From: an uncultured Anaerolineae bacterium | GTDB taxonomy: Bacteria; Chloroflexota; Anaerolineae; Aggregatilineales; Phototrophicaceae | NCBI GenBank assembly: GCA_937944445.1 | Contig: CALDYP010000006.1 | Coordinates: 1-48,877 of the forward strand | Reading direction: 5' to 3' | DNA length: 48,877 bases | In this document: positions 8,458 to 17,364 of the stretch, piece after piece | Numbering within the stretch: the stretch's first letter is position 1 | How the letters are laid out: each line of letters begins with the position of its first letter | The notes under the pieces: generated by a model | Told to the model about the DNA's origin: nothing | Databases searched by the model: none | The model's input: only the letters and a program-made list of their open reading frames with translations | Program-made: the position numbers and the translations under genes

Positions 8458-9440
8458 CCGAGATGACGCTGATCCAAGCCATCACTGCCGCAATGGACGA
8501 GGAACTCGCCCGCGATGAGCGCGTGTTCATCACCGGCGAGGATGTGGGCGTGCGCGGCGGCGTGTTCCGCGCCACGATGGGGCTGATCGAGAAGTACGGC
8601 CCGCAGCGCGTGGTTGATTCGCCGCTGGCGGAGCTGAGCATCGTCGGCATTGGCATCGGCGCGGCGGTCGTCGGCCTGCGCCCGATCTGTGAGATCCAGT
8701 TTGCAGATTACATTTTTCCGGCCTTCAACCAGATCGTGGGCGAGGCGGCGCGCTTCTACTACCGCAGCAACGGCGTGTGGCACGTCCCGCTGGTGATCCG
8801 CGCGCCCTACGGCGGTGGGGTGGGCGGCGGCCTCTACCACAGCCAGAGCGTCGAGGCGTTCTTCGCCCACGTGCCCGGCCTCAAGGTGGTGATCCCTTCC
8901 ACCCCCCACGACGCCAAAGGGCTGCTCAAGGCCGCCGTGCGCGACCCGAACCCCGTGCTCTTCTTCGAGGCCAAGAAGGGCTATCGTTCGATCCGCGGCG
9001 ACGTGCCCGACGGCGAGTACCTCGTGCCGATTGGCCCGGCGCGCATCGCCCGTGAAGGCGACGATCTGACGGTCTACGCCTACGGCATGATGGCGCACTA
9101 CGCCACCATCGCCGCTGACATGGTGCGCGAGCAGGACGGCATCCACGCCGAGGTGGTTGACCTGCGCACGCTGCTGCCGCTCGACCGCGAGACGGTGCTC
9201 GCCTCGTACCGCAAGACGGGCAAAGCGCTCATCGTCTACGAGGACAACCTCACGGGCGGCTTCGGCGCGGAGATTGCCGCGCTGCTGGCAGAACACGCCT
9301 TCGAACACATGGACGGCCCGATCCGTCGCCTTGCTGGGCCAGACGTGCCCGGCGTGCCCTTCGCCCACAGCATGCAGGAGTTCTTCATGCCCAACCCGGA
9401 AAAAATCGCCCACGCCATCCGCGACTTGGCGGCCTACTAA
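8454..9440 (+). CDS. 2-oxoacid dehydrogenase E1, beta subunit
   Basis: A 328-residue transketolase-like partner of E1 alpha. The N-terminus holds MTLIQAITAAMDEEL and GEDVGVRGGVF; the latter carries the Glu that activates the thiamine ring. FADYIFPAFNQIV and RAPYGGGVGGGLYHSQS are family hallmarks. The C-terminal transketolase domain (DLRTLLPLDRETV, YEDNLTGGFGAEI) is complete. Length is standard. It is translationally coupled to E1 alpha (ATGA overlap) and followed 11 bp later by E2. Confidence 0.93.
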   Translation: MTEMTLIQAITAAMDEELARDERVFITGEDVGVRGGVFRATMGLIEKYGPQRVVDSPLAELSIVGIGIGAAVVGLRPICEIQFADYIFPAFNQIVGEAARFYYRSNGVWHVPLVIRAPYGGGVGGGLYHSQSVEAFFAHVPGLKVVIPSTPHDAKGLLKAAVRDPNPVLFFEAKKGYRSIRGDVPDGEYLVPIGPARIAREGDDLTVYAYGMMAHYATIAADMVREQDGIHAEVVDLRTLLPLDRETVLASYRKTGKALIVYEDNLTGGFGAEIAALLAEHAFEHMDGPIRRLAGPDVPGVPFAHSMQEFFMPNPEKIAHAIRDLAAY

Positions 9441-9451
9441 GAGGAGGACGC

Positions 9452-10774
9452 ATGGAAACCCCCATCATCATGCCCCAGCTCGGCGAGAGCGTCGTGGAAG
9501 GAACCGTCGCGGAGTGGTTGAAGCAGCCCGGCGACCTTGTAGAAGAATACGAGAGCATTGTGCGCGTCAGCACGGACAAAGTCGACACGGAGATCCCATC
9601 GCCCGCGCGCGGCGTGCTGCGGCAGATCCTCGTCCCTGAGGGGACGACCGTCAACGCGGGGGTGACGCTGGCCGTCATCGCCGCGGAGGGGGCCGCCCCA
9701 GAGCCGCCCGCAGCAGCGCCTGTGATTGCCCCAGCCGCAGCGCCCACCCCAGCCCTCAGCAGCGCCGCCGCGGGCAGCCCGCACATCACGCCGGTCGTCG
9801 CCCGCATGGCGCGCGAGCATCAGCTTGACCTCAGCCGCATCAACGGCACAGGGCGCGACGGTCGCATCACCAAGAAGGACGTTGAAGCTTACCTCCAGCA
9901 GCAGGCCGCCCCCGCCGATCTGCCCCCGTGGGAGCAGCCGGGCAGCGGCGACCTGTTCAAGTCAACGAGCGACTATGAGCTGAAGCCTGCGTCGCCCCCC
10001 CCACCACCTGCCGCCAAACCCGCCCCGCCGCCCCCGCCTGCGGAACAACCGACTCCACCACCGCCGCCCGCTGCGGCTGTTCCCGTCTCGGAGGGGCTGC
10101 CGCATGAGATCGTCGCCATCACCGCCATGCGCCGCCGCATTGCCCAGCACATGGTAGACAGCAAGCGCACGTCCCCCCATGTGACGACCGTCTTTGAGGT
10201 CGATCTGACGCCGGTCGTCGCCCACCGTGAGCGCGAGCGGCAGGCTCTTGAGGCGCAGGGCGTGCGCCTGACGCTGACGGCCTACTTCGTCACAGCGATT
10301 GCGCGCGGCCTTGAGCGCTACCCCCTGCTCAACGCCCGCTGGACGGAGGACGGCATCCTCGCCTACAAGGTGATCAACGTGGGCATCGCCACCGCCACCG
10401 ATGACGGCTTGATCGTCCCCGTCTTGAAGAACGCGCAGGACTACAACTTGATCGGCCTCGCGCGGCAGATCGAGGGGCTGGTGAAGCGTGCGCGCAGCGG
10501 CCAGCTCAAGCCCGACGACGTGGCAGGCGGCACGTTCACCCTCACCAACCACGGCGTGAGCGGCTCGCTCTTCGCCACGCCGATCATCAATCAGCCGCAG
10601 GTGGCCATCTTGGGGGTCGGCGCGGTCGAAAAGCGCGTCAAGGTGCGCGATGACGCCATCGCCATCCGCTCGTGCGCCTACTTCTCGCTGACCTTTGACC
10701 ACCGCATCGCCGATGGGGCCTACGCTGACGGCTTCATGAGCGTGGTGAAATCGACCTTAGAAAATTGGCGGTAG
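9452..10774 (+). CDS. 2-oxoacid dehydrogenase E2, dihydrolipoyl acyltransferase
   Basis: A 440-residue core protein with one N-terminal lipoyl domain (residues 1-77; lipoylated Lys43 in STDKVDT). An Ala/Pro linker is followed by a peripheral subunit-binding domain (about 108-150, TPVVARMAREHQLDL...GRDGRITKKDV). A second, strongly proline-rich linker (PPPP blocks, about 180-215) leads to the trimeric acyltransferase domain. The catalytic motif is DHRIADG, with His417 and Asp421. GAGGAGG lies just upstream of the ATG. Together with E1 alpha/beta and the E3 at 283-1683 it completes a 2-oxoacid dehydrogenase complex. The final acyl acceptor is CoA; acyl type is undetermined. Confidence 0.93.
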   Translation: METPIIMPQLGESVVEGTVAEWLKQPGDLVEEYESIVRVSTDKVDTEIPSPARGVLRQILVPEGTTVNAGVTLAVIAAEGAAPEPPAAAPVIAPAAAPTPALSSAAAGSPHITPVVARMAREHQLDLSRINGTGRDGRITKKDVEAYLQQQAAPADLPPWEQPGSGDLFKSTSDYELKPASPPPPPAAKPAPPPPPAEQPTPPPPPAAAVPVSEGLPHEIVAITAMRRRIAQHMVDSKRTSPHVTTVFEVDLTPVVAHRERERQALEAQGVRLTLTAYFVTAIARGLERYPLLNARWTEDGILAYKVINVGIATATDDGLIVPVLKNAQDYNLIGLARQIEGLVKRARSGQLKPDDVAGGTFTLTNHGVSGSLFATPIINQPQVAILGVGAVEKRVKVRDDAIAIRSCAYFSLTFDHRIADGAYADGFMSVVKSTLENWR

Positions 10775-10856
10775 ATGGGTGCGGCGCGTAAGCATTGTCG
10801 CCAGCGCCGCATCCGTTTCTCAAGACTTCATTCACACACACCAGAAGGAGCATCTC

Positions 10857-11447
10857 ATGCGTATCGACTTCGGGCCGGTGGAGCGCGGCGAGAAGAAGAT
10901 GATCGACATCGCCGCTCAGTACACCGTTGATGACCTGCGCGCGGCCACCAACGAGAGCATCGACCGACTGCGCAGCTACCTCGACGGGCTGACAGACGCC
11001 GACATCACCTTCCCGCCAATTGACCCACAGGCCGACGACCCCTATGCCAAGCCGGGCGAGGAGAAGATCGGGTGGGGGATCGGGCATTTGATCGTCCACG
11101 TGACGGCCAGCAGCGAGGAGACCGCCGCGATTGCCTCGATCCTCGCGCGCGGCATCCCATTTGAGGGGCGGCTGCGCTATGAAACCCCGTGGGAGACGGT
11201 GACGACCGTCGCGCAGTGCGTGCAGCGCCTCGAGGAGAGCCGCCGCATGCGCCTCGCCTCGCTCGACATGTGGCCCGATCAGCCCTTCTTGGACGTCATG
11301 CGCACGCTCAGCCCGCGCTTCGTCGAGCGCTTCGGCGAGATGAACGCCACGGCTACCTTCTTGTTCGGCTTGCAGCACGAGGTGGGCCACTACGCCCAGT
11401 TCGAGGACGTGCGGCAGCAGGCGCTGGCCGCCCGCGCCACCGGCTGA
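10857..11447 (+). CDS. DinB-like four-helix protein
   Basis: A 196-residue protein that fits the DinB/YfiT-like metal-dependent four-helix bundle family. The likely metal ligands are His in GWGIGHLIVHV and the pair in LQHEVGHYAQFEDV (HxxxH near the C-terminus). Members include thiol-dependent transferases and stress proteins, so the substrate cannot be named. The ATG at 10857 has AGAAGGAG directly upstream; an upstream extension to 10779 lacks such a site. It lies 82 bp after the E2 gene on the same strand and may be read from the same transcript. Confidence 0.7.
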   Translation: MRIDFGPVERGEKKMIDIAAQYTVDDLRAATNESIDRLRSYLDGLTDADITFPPIDPQADDPYAKPGEEKIGWGIGHLIVHVTASSEETAAIASILARGIPFEGRLRYETPWETVTTVAQCVQRLEESRRMRLASLDMWPDQPFLDVMRTLSPRFVERFGEMNATATFLFGLQHEVGHYAQFEDVRQQALAARATG

Positions 11448-11493
11448 TGCCGAAGCGGGGCCATCCGTTTCAGATCGCCCCGCTCTCGGCGGC

Positions 11494-12678
11494 TCAGCTC
11501 AAATTCTCGAAGATGCCGGCTGCGCCCATACCGCCGCCGATGCACATCGTCACCATGCCGTACTTGCTGCCGCGGCGCTTCATCTCGTTGATCAGGCTCA
11601 CGGTGAGCTTCGCGCCCGTGCAGCCCAGCGGGTGGCCCAGCGCGATTGCCCCGCCGTTCACGTTCACCTTTTCGGGGTCAAGCTCCAGCGTGCGGATGAT
11701 CGCCAGCGACTGCGACGCAAACGCCTCGTTCAGCTCGATCAAGTCGATGTCCTTGAGCGTGAGGCCAGTGCGCTCCAGCACTTTAGGGATCGCCTTGATC
11801 GGCCCCACGCCCATGATCTCAGGCCGCACGCCCGCCACCGCAAAGCCGACGAACTTCGCCAGCGGCTTCAGGCCGCGCTTTTCAGCCAGCTCACGATCCA
11901 TCACGATCACGCCCGCTGCCCCGTCGCTCAGCGGGCTGCTGTTGCCCGCCGTCACGCTGCCATCAGGGCGGAAGGCAGGCTTGAGCGCCGCCAGCGCCTC
12001 GATGGTCGTCTCACGGCGCAGGTGCTCATCGGCCACGAGTTTCTTCGTGATCGTCGTCGGCAGGCCGTCCGCGCCGATGACGTTCTCTTCCCACTCGAAC
12101 GGCACGATCTCTTGTTCAAAGTAGCCCGCATCGACGGCGCGCGCGGCCTTCTGGTGGCTCTGATAGGCGAACTCGTCCATGTCGCGGCGGTTGATCTCGA
12201 ACTCGCGGGCGACGCGCTCCGCCGTCAGCCCCATGCTCATGTAGACGTTAGGGTCATGCTCGGCCATGTAGGGGTTGGGCGAGAGGTGATGCCCCGTCAT
12301 CGGCACGCTGGACATGCTCTCCGCGCCGCCCGCGATGATGACGTCCGCGCCGTTGGCGATGATGCGCTCTGAGGCCATTGCGATCGTCTGCAGGCCGCTG
12401 GAGCAGAAGCGGTTGACGGTCTGGCCGGGCACATCGACTGGCAGCCCCGCCCGCAGCGCGATCACCCGCGCGAAGTTCATCCCTTGGCTGCCCTCGGGCA
12501 TGGCGCAGCCCACGATCACATCTTCGATGTCCTCGGGCGAGAGCTTGCCCGCCGTCTGGCGCATCAGCTCGCTGACGACGGTCGCCATCATGTCGTCGCT
12601 GCGGGCGGCGGCGGTGTTGCCGCGCACAGCCTTGCCTACGCCGGTGCGAGTGCCGGCCACGATTACTGCTTCACGCAT
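11494..12678 (-). CDS. Acetyl-CoA acyltransferase (thiolase)
   Basis: A 394-residue thiolase that cleaves 3-ketoacyl-CoA to acetyl-CoA and a shortened acyl-CoA. The nucleophile is Cys92 (NRFCSSGLQT); His349 (GHPLGCTGA) and Cys379 (CIGGGMGAA) complete the active site. The start ATG at 12678 has GGAGGAAAAAG upstream; a longer ORF to 12780 is not needed. Its first 8 bases overlap the end of the Uma2-family gene, so translation of the two is coupled. As the last gene of the TetR-led operon it supplies the final step of beta-oxidation. Chain-length preference is not evident from sequence. Confidence 0.93.
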   Translation of the reverse strand: MREAVIVAGTRTGVGKAVRGNTAAARSDDMMATVVSELMRQTAGKLSPEDIEDVIVGCAMPEGSQGMNFARVIALRAGLPVDVPGQTVNRFCSSGLQTIAMASERIIANGADVIIAGGAESMSSVPMTGHHLSPNPYMAEHDPNVYMSMGLTAERVAREFEINRRDMDEFAYQSHQKAARAVDAGYFEQEIVPFEWEENVIGADGLPTTITKKLVADEHLRRETTIEALAALKPAFRPDGSVTAGNSSPLSDGAAGVIVMDRELAEKRGLKPLAKFVGFAVAGVRPEIMGVGPIKAIPKVLERTGLTLKDIDLIELNEAFASQSLAIIRTLELDPEKVNVNGGAIALGHPLGCTGAKLTVSLINEMKRRGSKYGMVTMCIGGGMGAAGIFENLS

Positions 12679-13288
12679 CTTTTTCCTCCACATTTTCAGA
12701 CGTTGTCGGTGTTGGTGGCGCTTCTTCTGCGCCGGTTGCCCCAAACGGATCGTTGAAGACGTCGCGCACGGGCAGCGCAAACCCCGGCAGCAGCGCCAGC
12801 GTGATCATCTCGTTCGGGGTGTAGATTTGCTCGTCGTCGGGGGTGATGACGATCACCAACTGCTTGGCTGCCAGCGCCAGCACGACCGCCTTCACCCCCG
12901 CCGACAGGTAGTAGGCCGCCCGCTCGCGCAGGCCTTTGATCGTGTCGTCTAGCGACTGCACTTCAACGGCGATGTCCGGGATGTAGGGGGCGCTGCCCTG
13001 CTTCCATACGGGATCGTCGCTCAGCCGCACCACTAGATCGGGCTGACGCACATCGCGCTCGCCCAGCCTATAGCGCGCTTCCGTGAAGACGCGCCCTACC
13101 CGACGCTCACGCAGGTAACTCATCAGAGCGAACAAAAGATTCGCAACAATTGCGCCGTGTTCTTCCGTCGGCATGGGCTTCTCCACAAGGCAGCCGTCGA
13201 TCAGCTCTAGGTGCTGATCGCGGTACGGGGGCTGGCTCATCAGCGCGTCGAACGCCTCAACGGTCAGCAGTTGGTTGGTGATGGTCAT
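12671..13288 (-). CDS. Uma2 family (DUF820) putative endonuclease
   Basis: A 205-residue protein of the Uma2 family, which has a PD-(D/E)xK nuclease-like fold and is abundant in cyanobacteria and Chloroflexi. Seen are LIDGCLVEKPMPTEEHG, the Asp of RQPDLVVRLSDD, and the downstream IAVEVQSLDDT strand with the acidic residue. The usual Lys of ExK is replaced by Gln in EVQS, as happens in many members. Ala/Pro/Thr/Glu-rich low-complexity residues form the C-terminus, and the last codons contain the thiolase start. No function has been shown for most Uma2 proteins. Its position inside a fatty-acid operon is odd and may reflect insertion by a mobile gene. Confidence 0.8.
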   Translation of the reverse strand: MTITNQLLTVEAFDALMSQPPYRDQHLELIDGCLVEKPMPTEEHGAIVANLLFALMSYLRERRVGRVFTEARYRLGERDVRQPDLVVRLSDDPVWKQGSAPYIPDIAVEVQSLDDTIKGLRERAAYYLSAGVKAVVLALAAKQLVIVITPDDEQIYTPNEMITLALLPGFALPVRDVFNDPFGATGAEEAPPTPTTSENVEEKDA

Positions 13289-13319
13289 CAGGCCTCCCTA
13301 GCCACTTTCAACTTTCGCC

Positions 13320-15704
13320 TCAGTTGCGCAGCGGCTTGTTGTGCTGGAGCATGTACATCACGCGCTCCTGCGTCTTGGGCTGCATCGCCAGCTCGATGAA
13401 GGCCTTGCGCTCCAACGCGAGGAACACCTCTTGATCGACCCACTGCGGGGCCGCCAGCGCGCCGCCCGTCAAGATGTAGGCGATCTTGCGCGCGATGAAG
13501 GCGTCGTACTCGCTGGCGAAGCCGCTTTCGACGAAGCCCGCGATGGCCACGTTGAGCGCTGCGTAGGCGTCGCGCCCCGCCGCGTAGACCTTCTCGGGCT
13601 TGCGCGGCTGATAGCTGGCAGCGGCGGCCAGCGCGAAGGCCTTCGCCTCGCCGATCAAGTGGTCACGGTTCATGACGATCTTATCGGTGGCGCTCAAGAA
13701 GCCGATCTCGCGGGCTTGCGCGGCGCTCTCGCTCGTCTTGGCGGTGGCGATGGCCTCAAACGCCTTCTGCAAGCCGGGCAGCACGTCCGCGCCCGCCGCC
13801 GCCAGCGGGTTGACCAGCCGCCGCACCAGCTCTTTGCAGCCGCCGCCCGCCGGAACCAACCCCACACCGAACTCGACCAGCCCGATGTAGCTCTCCGCAT
13901 GGGCGACAGTGGCATGGCCGGCCATCACCATCTCTGCGCCGCCGCCCAGCGCCATGCCCGCCGGCGCAGTGATCACCGGCTTGGGCGCGTACTTGAGGGC
14001 GATCGTCAAATCTTGCAGCGCCTTAATCGCCTGCTCGATCCCCTCAAGGCCGCCCATCATCGCCTCTTGCAGGTTCGCGCCGATGCTGAAGCGCTCGGCC
14101 TCGTTGGCGATCACCAGCGCCACCTTGTCCTCCGCGTTGAGCAGTTCCAGCGCCTTGTAGCCCATCTCGACGAACTTGGCCGTGATCGTGTTCTGCTTGC
14201 TGCGGAACTCCCACAGCAGCACGCCATCGCCGATGTCGTAAACCGCGCCGTCGCTGTTCTCGGCCAGCGTCTTGCCGTCAGCGCGCAGCGCGGCGATGCT
14301 GATGTGCAACGGGTCATGCGGCATCGGGACGTACTCACCGCGCGCCGGGTCGTAGTAGTGGGTGGCGACGCCGCCCGCGTTGCGGCGGTAGAACGTCGTA
14401 TACCCCTTCGCCAGCATGTCCTTCACCCACTGCGCGACCGGGTAGCCCGCCGCCTCAAACCGCGGAACGGTGTCCGCTACGCCGATGGCATCCCAGATTT
14501 CGAACGGCCCCAGCTCGTGGGCAAAGCCCCACTTCTGCGCGTTGTCGATGTTCACCAGCGTGTCGGTGATCTCGCCGACTTTCTGCGAGGCATACGCGAG
14601 GTAGAAGCCGTGCAGGTGGAACAGATACTGCCCAGCGCGGTCGGTCTCGTTGATGAGCAGGCGGATACGCTCGCCAGTCGGCTTCACCTTCTGATGCTTG
14701 CTGACGCTCTCAAACTCAACCTTCTTGGGCGGCTCGTATTCGAGCGTCTCTAGGTTGAGCGCCCAGAACTCCTTGCCGCCATCGGCGGTCTTCTTCATCA
14801 GGTAGAAGCCCTGCCCAGCCTTGCGCCCGATCCAGTTGCGCTTGAGCAGCTCATCTGAGAGGGCGGTCGCCTTCGGGTGGGCCAACACCTCGCGCGCAGG
14901 GTCTTCGGGGATGGCCGAGTAGAGGTTGCGCGCCACGCCCACGGCAATGTCAAAGCCCACCAAGTCGTTCAGGTTGAAGGTGGCCGTCTTGGGCCGCCCG
15001 ATCAGCGGGCCGGTGATGGCGTCCACCTCTTCGACGGTGTAGCCGTGATCCAGCGCGTAGTTCATCGCCTGCATCCCGCTGATGCTCATGAAGCGGTTGC
15101 CGATGAAGTTGGGCGTGTCTTTGCAGAGCACCGTCCCCTTGCCCAGCACGCTGGCCCCATAGTGCATCAGGAAGTTGATCACGGCGGGGTCTGTGTTGGG
15201 GTGTGGGATGACCTCCAACAACTTCAAGTAGCGCGGCGGGTTGAAGAAGTGCGTGCCGGCGAAGCGCCGCGTGAAATCCTCGCCCAGATGCTCGGCAATC
15301 TTGTGAATCGGCAGGCCGCTCGTGTTGGTCGTCACGATGGTGTGCGGCTGGATCACCTCAGCCAGCCGCGCCATGAGCGCCTGCTTGATGTCGAGCTTCT
15401 CAACGATCACCTCGATGATCCAGTCGCTGTCGCTGATGCTGGCGAGGTCGTCATCGAGGTTGCCCGTGCGGATGTTGGCAAGGTCGGCCTCGCTGAACAA
15501 CTGGGCGGGGCGCATCTTCTGGAGGTTCTTCAGGTTGTTGTTGACGATGGCGTTACGCTTGGCGGGCGGGTCGCCGGGCTGTGTGCCCTGCGCGGGGATG
15601 TCCAGCAGCGTGACCTCCACGCCCACCCCGGCCAGCAGTGCCGCGATGCCGCCGCCCATCGTTCCGCTGCCGATCACAGCGGCCTTGCGAATGTCATAAC
15701 TCAT
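13320..15704 (-). CDS. 3-hydroxyacyl-CoA dehydrogenase / enoyl-CoA hydratase fusion (FadB/FadN-like)
   Basis: A 794-residue bifunctional beta-oxidation enzyme. The dehydrogenase comes first: NAD site VIGSGTMGGGIA (about residues 10-21), catalytic region GTHFFNPPRYLKLLEV (about 150-165), then the 3HCDH C-terminal domain. The crotonase-like hydratase module occupies roughly residues 470-700, with oxyanion-hole motif MALGGGAEMVMAGH and the acidic region GLVEFGVGLVPAGGG. This order (dehydrogenase before hydratase) matches Bacillus FadN and differs from E. coli FadB. ATG at 15704 has AAGGAGAG upstream. It works with the thiolase in the same operon; the first acyl-CoA dehydrogenase step is not encoded here. 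Confidence 0.92.
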   Translation of the reverse strand: MSYDIRKAAVIGSGTMGGGIAALLAGVGVEVTLLDIPAQGTQPGDPPAKRNAIVNNNLKNLQKMRPAQLFSEADLANIRTGNLDDDLASISDSDWIIEVIVEKLDIKQALMARLAEVIQPHTIVTTNTSGLPIHKIAEHLGEDFTRRFAGTHFFNPPRYLKLLEVIPHPNTDPAVINFLMHYGASVLGKGTVLCKDTPNFIGNRFMSISGMQAMNYALDHGYTVEEVDAITGPLIGRPKTATFNLNDLVGFDIAVGVARNLYSAIPEDPAREVLAHPKATALSDELLKRNWIGRKAGQGFYLMKKTADGGKEFWALNLETLEYEPPKKVEFESVSKHQKVKPTGERIRLLINETDRAGQYLFHLHGFYLAYASQKVGEITDTLVNIDNAQKWGFAHELGPFEIWDAIGVADTVPRFEAAGYPVAQWVKDMLAKGYTTFYRRNAGGVATHYYDPARGEYVPMPHDPLHISIAALRADGKTLAENSDGAVYDIGDGVLLWEFRSKQNTITAKFVEMGYKALELLNAEDKVALVIANEAERFSIGANLQEAMMGGLEGIEQAIKALQDLTIALKYAPKPVITAPAGMALGGGAEMVMAGHATVAHAESYIGLVEFGVGLVPAGGGCKELVRRLVNPLAAAGADVLPGLQKAFEAIATAKTSESAAQAREIGFLSATDKIVMNRDHLIGEAKAFALAAAASYQPRKPEKVYAAGRDAYAALNVAIAGFVESGFASEYDAFIARKIAYILTGGALAAPQWVDQEVFLALERKAFIELAMQPKTQERVMYMLQHNKPLRN

Positions 15705-15764
15705 AGGGTGTTCTCTCCTTCTCTGAATCAAATTTTTGAAAAATGCCGCTTCACAGCGGCTCTG

Positions 15765-16475
15765 CTACCACGGATGCGCCTCGCCGTTCCATTTGAAGAA
15801 ACCGCCGTTAGCCGCCGGGGTGAGCGTCGTGAGCAGGCGATGAATGCCGGCGGCGCTCTCCTCTGGGCTGATGTCGGCGTCGTCCCCGCCCATGTCGGTG
15901 CGCACCCAGCCCGGGTGGATCGTCACGACGGTGAAGCCGGCCCCGCTCAACTCCGAGGCGAGCACGCGGGCGGCCATGTTCATGGCGGCTTTGCTCATCG
16001 CGTAGCCGTAGCCTTTGTAGCCGCGCGACGGCTCTACCCACGACATCGCGCCGATCTGCGACGAGATCATCGCCACCCGCGGATGAGCGCTGGCTTTCAG
16101 CAGCGGGTAAAGGGCCTGCGTGACGATCAAGGCCGACGTGGCGTTGTTGTCGATCATCGTGTTGAGCGTCAGCCGTGAAAGTTGCTCAAGGCCGCGCGTG
16201 CCCGGCTGGTTGTTCACGCCGGCGTTGTTGATGAGCAGGTCGACTTGTTTCACTTCGCTGCCGATTGCCTGCACCGCCTGCTGGATCGACTCGTCAGACG
16301 TCACATCCAGCCCGTGGATGTCTACCTGACCGGTAGACTCTGCCAGCGCGTTCAGTTCCGTCGCGTCTGACGGGCGGCGGCAGCAAGCGTGGACGAACGC
16401 CCCGTTCTGCGCAAAAACCGTCGCCAGCGCCAGCCCGATCCCACGATTTGCCCCGGTGATGACCACATGTTCCAT
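15765..16475 (-). CDS. Short-chain dehydrogenase/reductase (sniffer-like)
   Basis: A 236-residue NAD(P)-dependent oxidoreductase with a Rossmann fold. TGANRGIG (residues about 7-14) binds the dinucleotide, INNAG is the structural motif, and the catalytic set is Ser in MISSQIG with Tyr and Lys in YAMSKAAMN. Motif spacing is that of classical SDRs. The start ATG at 16475 lies 11 bp after AAAGGAG. A longer ORF to 16769 only runs antiframe through the neighbouring SDR gene. It sits 20 bp after the FabG-like gene. Substrate unknown; a carbonyl or acyl intermediate of lipid metabolism is a reasonable guess from context. Confidence 0.85.
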   Translation of the reverse strand: MEHVVITGANRGIGLALATVFAQNGAFVHACCRRPSDATELNALAESTGQVDIHGLDVTSDESIQQAVQAIGSEVKQVDLLINNAGVNNQPGTRGLEQLSRLTLNTMIDNNATSALIVTQALYPLLKASAHPRVAMISSQIGAMSWVEPSRGYKGYGYAMSKAAMNMAARVLASELSGAGFTVVTIHPGWVRTDMGGDDADISPEESAAGIHRLLTTLTPAANGGFFKWNGEAHPW

Positions 16476-16495
16476 CAACTGCACTCCTTTCTGCG

Positions 16496-17314
16496 TCACA
16501 TGCCGCCGGTCACTTCCAACACTTGCCCGCTGACGTAGTTCGACAGCTCGCTGGCGAAGAACAGCACCGGCCCGGCGGCCTCGTCCACAGTGCCGCTGCG
16601 CCCCATCGGGATGGCCATCTGCGCCATCTGCCGCAGGTGATCCGGGATGCCAAGCTTGATCTTCTGGCCGTCGCGCTCGGTGAAGTCGCCCGCGCCCTCG
16701 GGCTGTGTGAGGCGCGTCTCGATGAAGCCGAACGCCACTGCGTTCACTTGGATGTTGAACGGCCCCCACTCCTTCGCCAGCGTCTTCGTCAGGCCGATGA
16801 TGCCCGCCTTCGCCGCGCTGTAGTTGGCCTGCCCGACGTTGCCGCGCGTGCCGGACGTGCTGCTGACGTTGACGATCTTGCGGGCGCGCGCCTGCTTGCT
16901 CGTCTCCAGTTCCTTCTTGGCCGCCTCGCGCATGTATGGAACCGCCGCGCGGATGAGCTTAAACGGGGCCGTCAGGTGCACGTCGAGCATGGCTTGCCAC
17001 TGCGCATCGCTCATCTTGTGGAGCATCCCATCCCACGTGTAGCCGGCGTTGTTCACGAGGATGTCAAGGCCGCCGTAGCGGCTGACGGTCTGGCCGATGA
17101 GTTCTTCGACGTCGCCATCTTGGGTGACGTCGCAGGCGATGCCCAACGCGCTGCCGCCCGCCTGCTGGATGGCGTGGGCGGCCTCCTCGGCGGGGGTCGC
17201 GTCAATGTCCGTCACGACGACGTGCGCCCCATGCGCCGCGAACAGCTTCGCCGTCGCCGCGCCGATGCCGCGACCACTGCCTGTAATAATCGCTACTTTG
17301 CCCTGCAATAACAT
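16496..17314 (-). CDS. 3-oxoacyl-ACP/CoA reductase-like SDR (FabG-like)
   Basis: A 272-residue classical SDR. ITGSGRGIG (about residues 10-18) is the cofactor loop; an Asp in VTDIDA at the end of beta-2 suggests NAD(H). VNNAGYT and the Ser-Tyr-Lys set in NVSSTSGTRGNVGQANYSAAKAG are intact. A 15-residue Lys/Glu-rich insertion (AAKKELETSKQARA) precedes the catalytic strand and makes it longer than typical FabG. It directly follows the TetR gene by 50 bp. In this operon, reversible reduction of 3-oxoacyl-CoA or 3-hydroxyacyl-CoA is the likely role, but the substrate is inferred. Confidence 0.85.
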   Translation of the reverse strand: MLLQGKVAIITGSGRGIGAATAKLFAAHGAHVVVTDIDATPAEEAAHAIQQAGGSALGIACDVTQDGDVEELIGQTVSRYGGLDILVNNAGYTWDGMLHKMSDAQWQAMLDVHLTAPFKLIRAAVPYMREAAKKELETSKQARARKIVNVSSTSGTRGNVGQANYSAAKAGIIGLTKTLAKEWGPFNIQVNAVAFGFIETRLTQPEGAGDFTERDGQKIKLGIPDHLRQMAQMAIPMGRSGTVDEAAGPVLFFASELSNYVSGQVLEVTGGM

Positions 17315-17364
17315 TTTCTGCTCCTGTGTAAAAGTAAAAAATAGGGTCTAAATTTGGCGGCGCG

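Noticed and set aside
13341..14753. Plus-strand ORF (470 codons) opposite the FadN-like gene
   Set aside because: The opposite strand is a clearly conserved two-domain beta-oxidation enzyme; this frame shows no motif and an odd composition.
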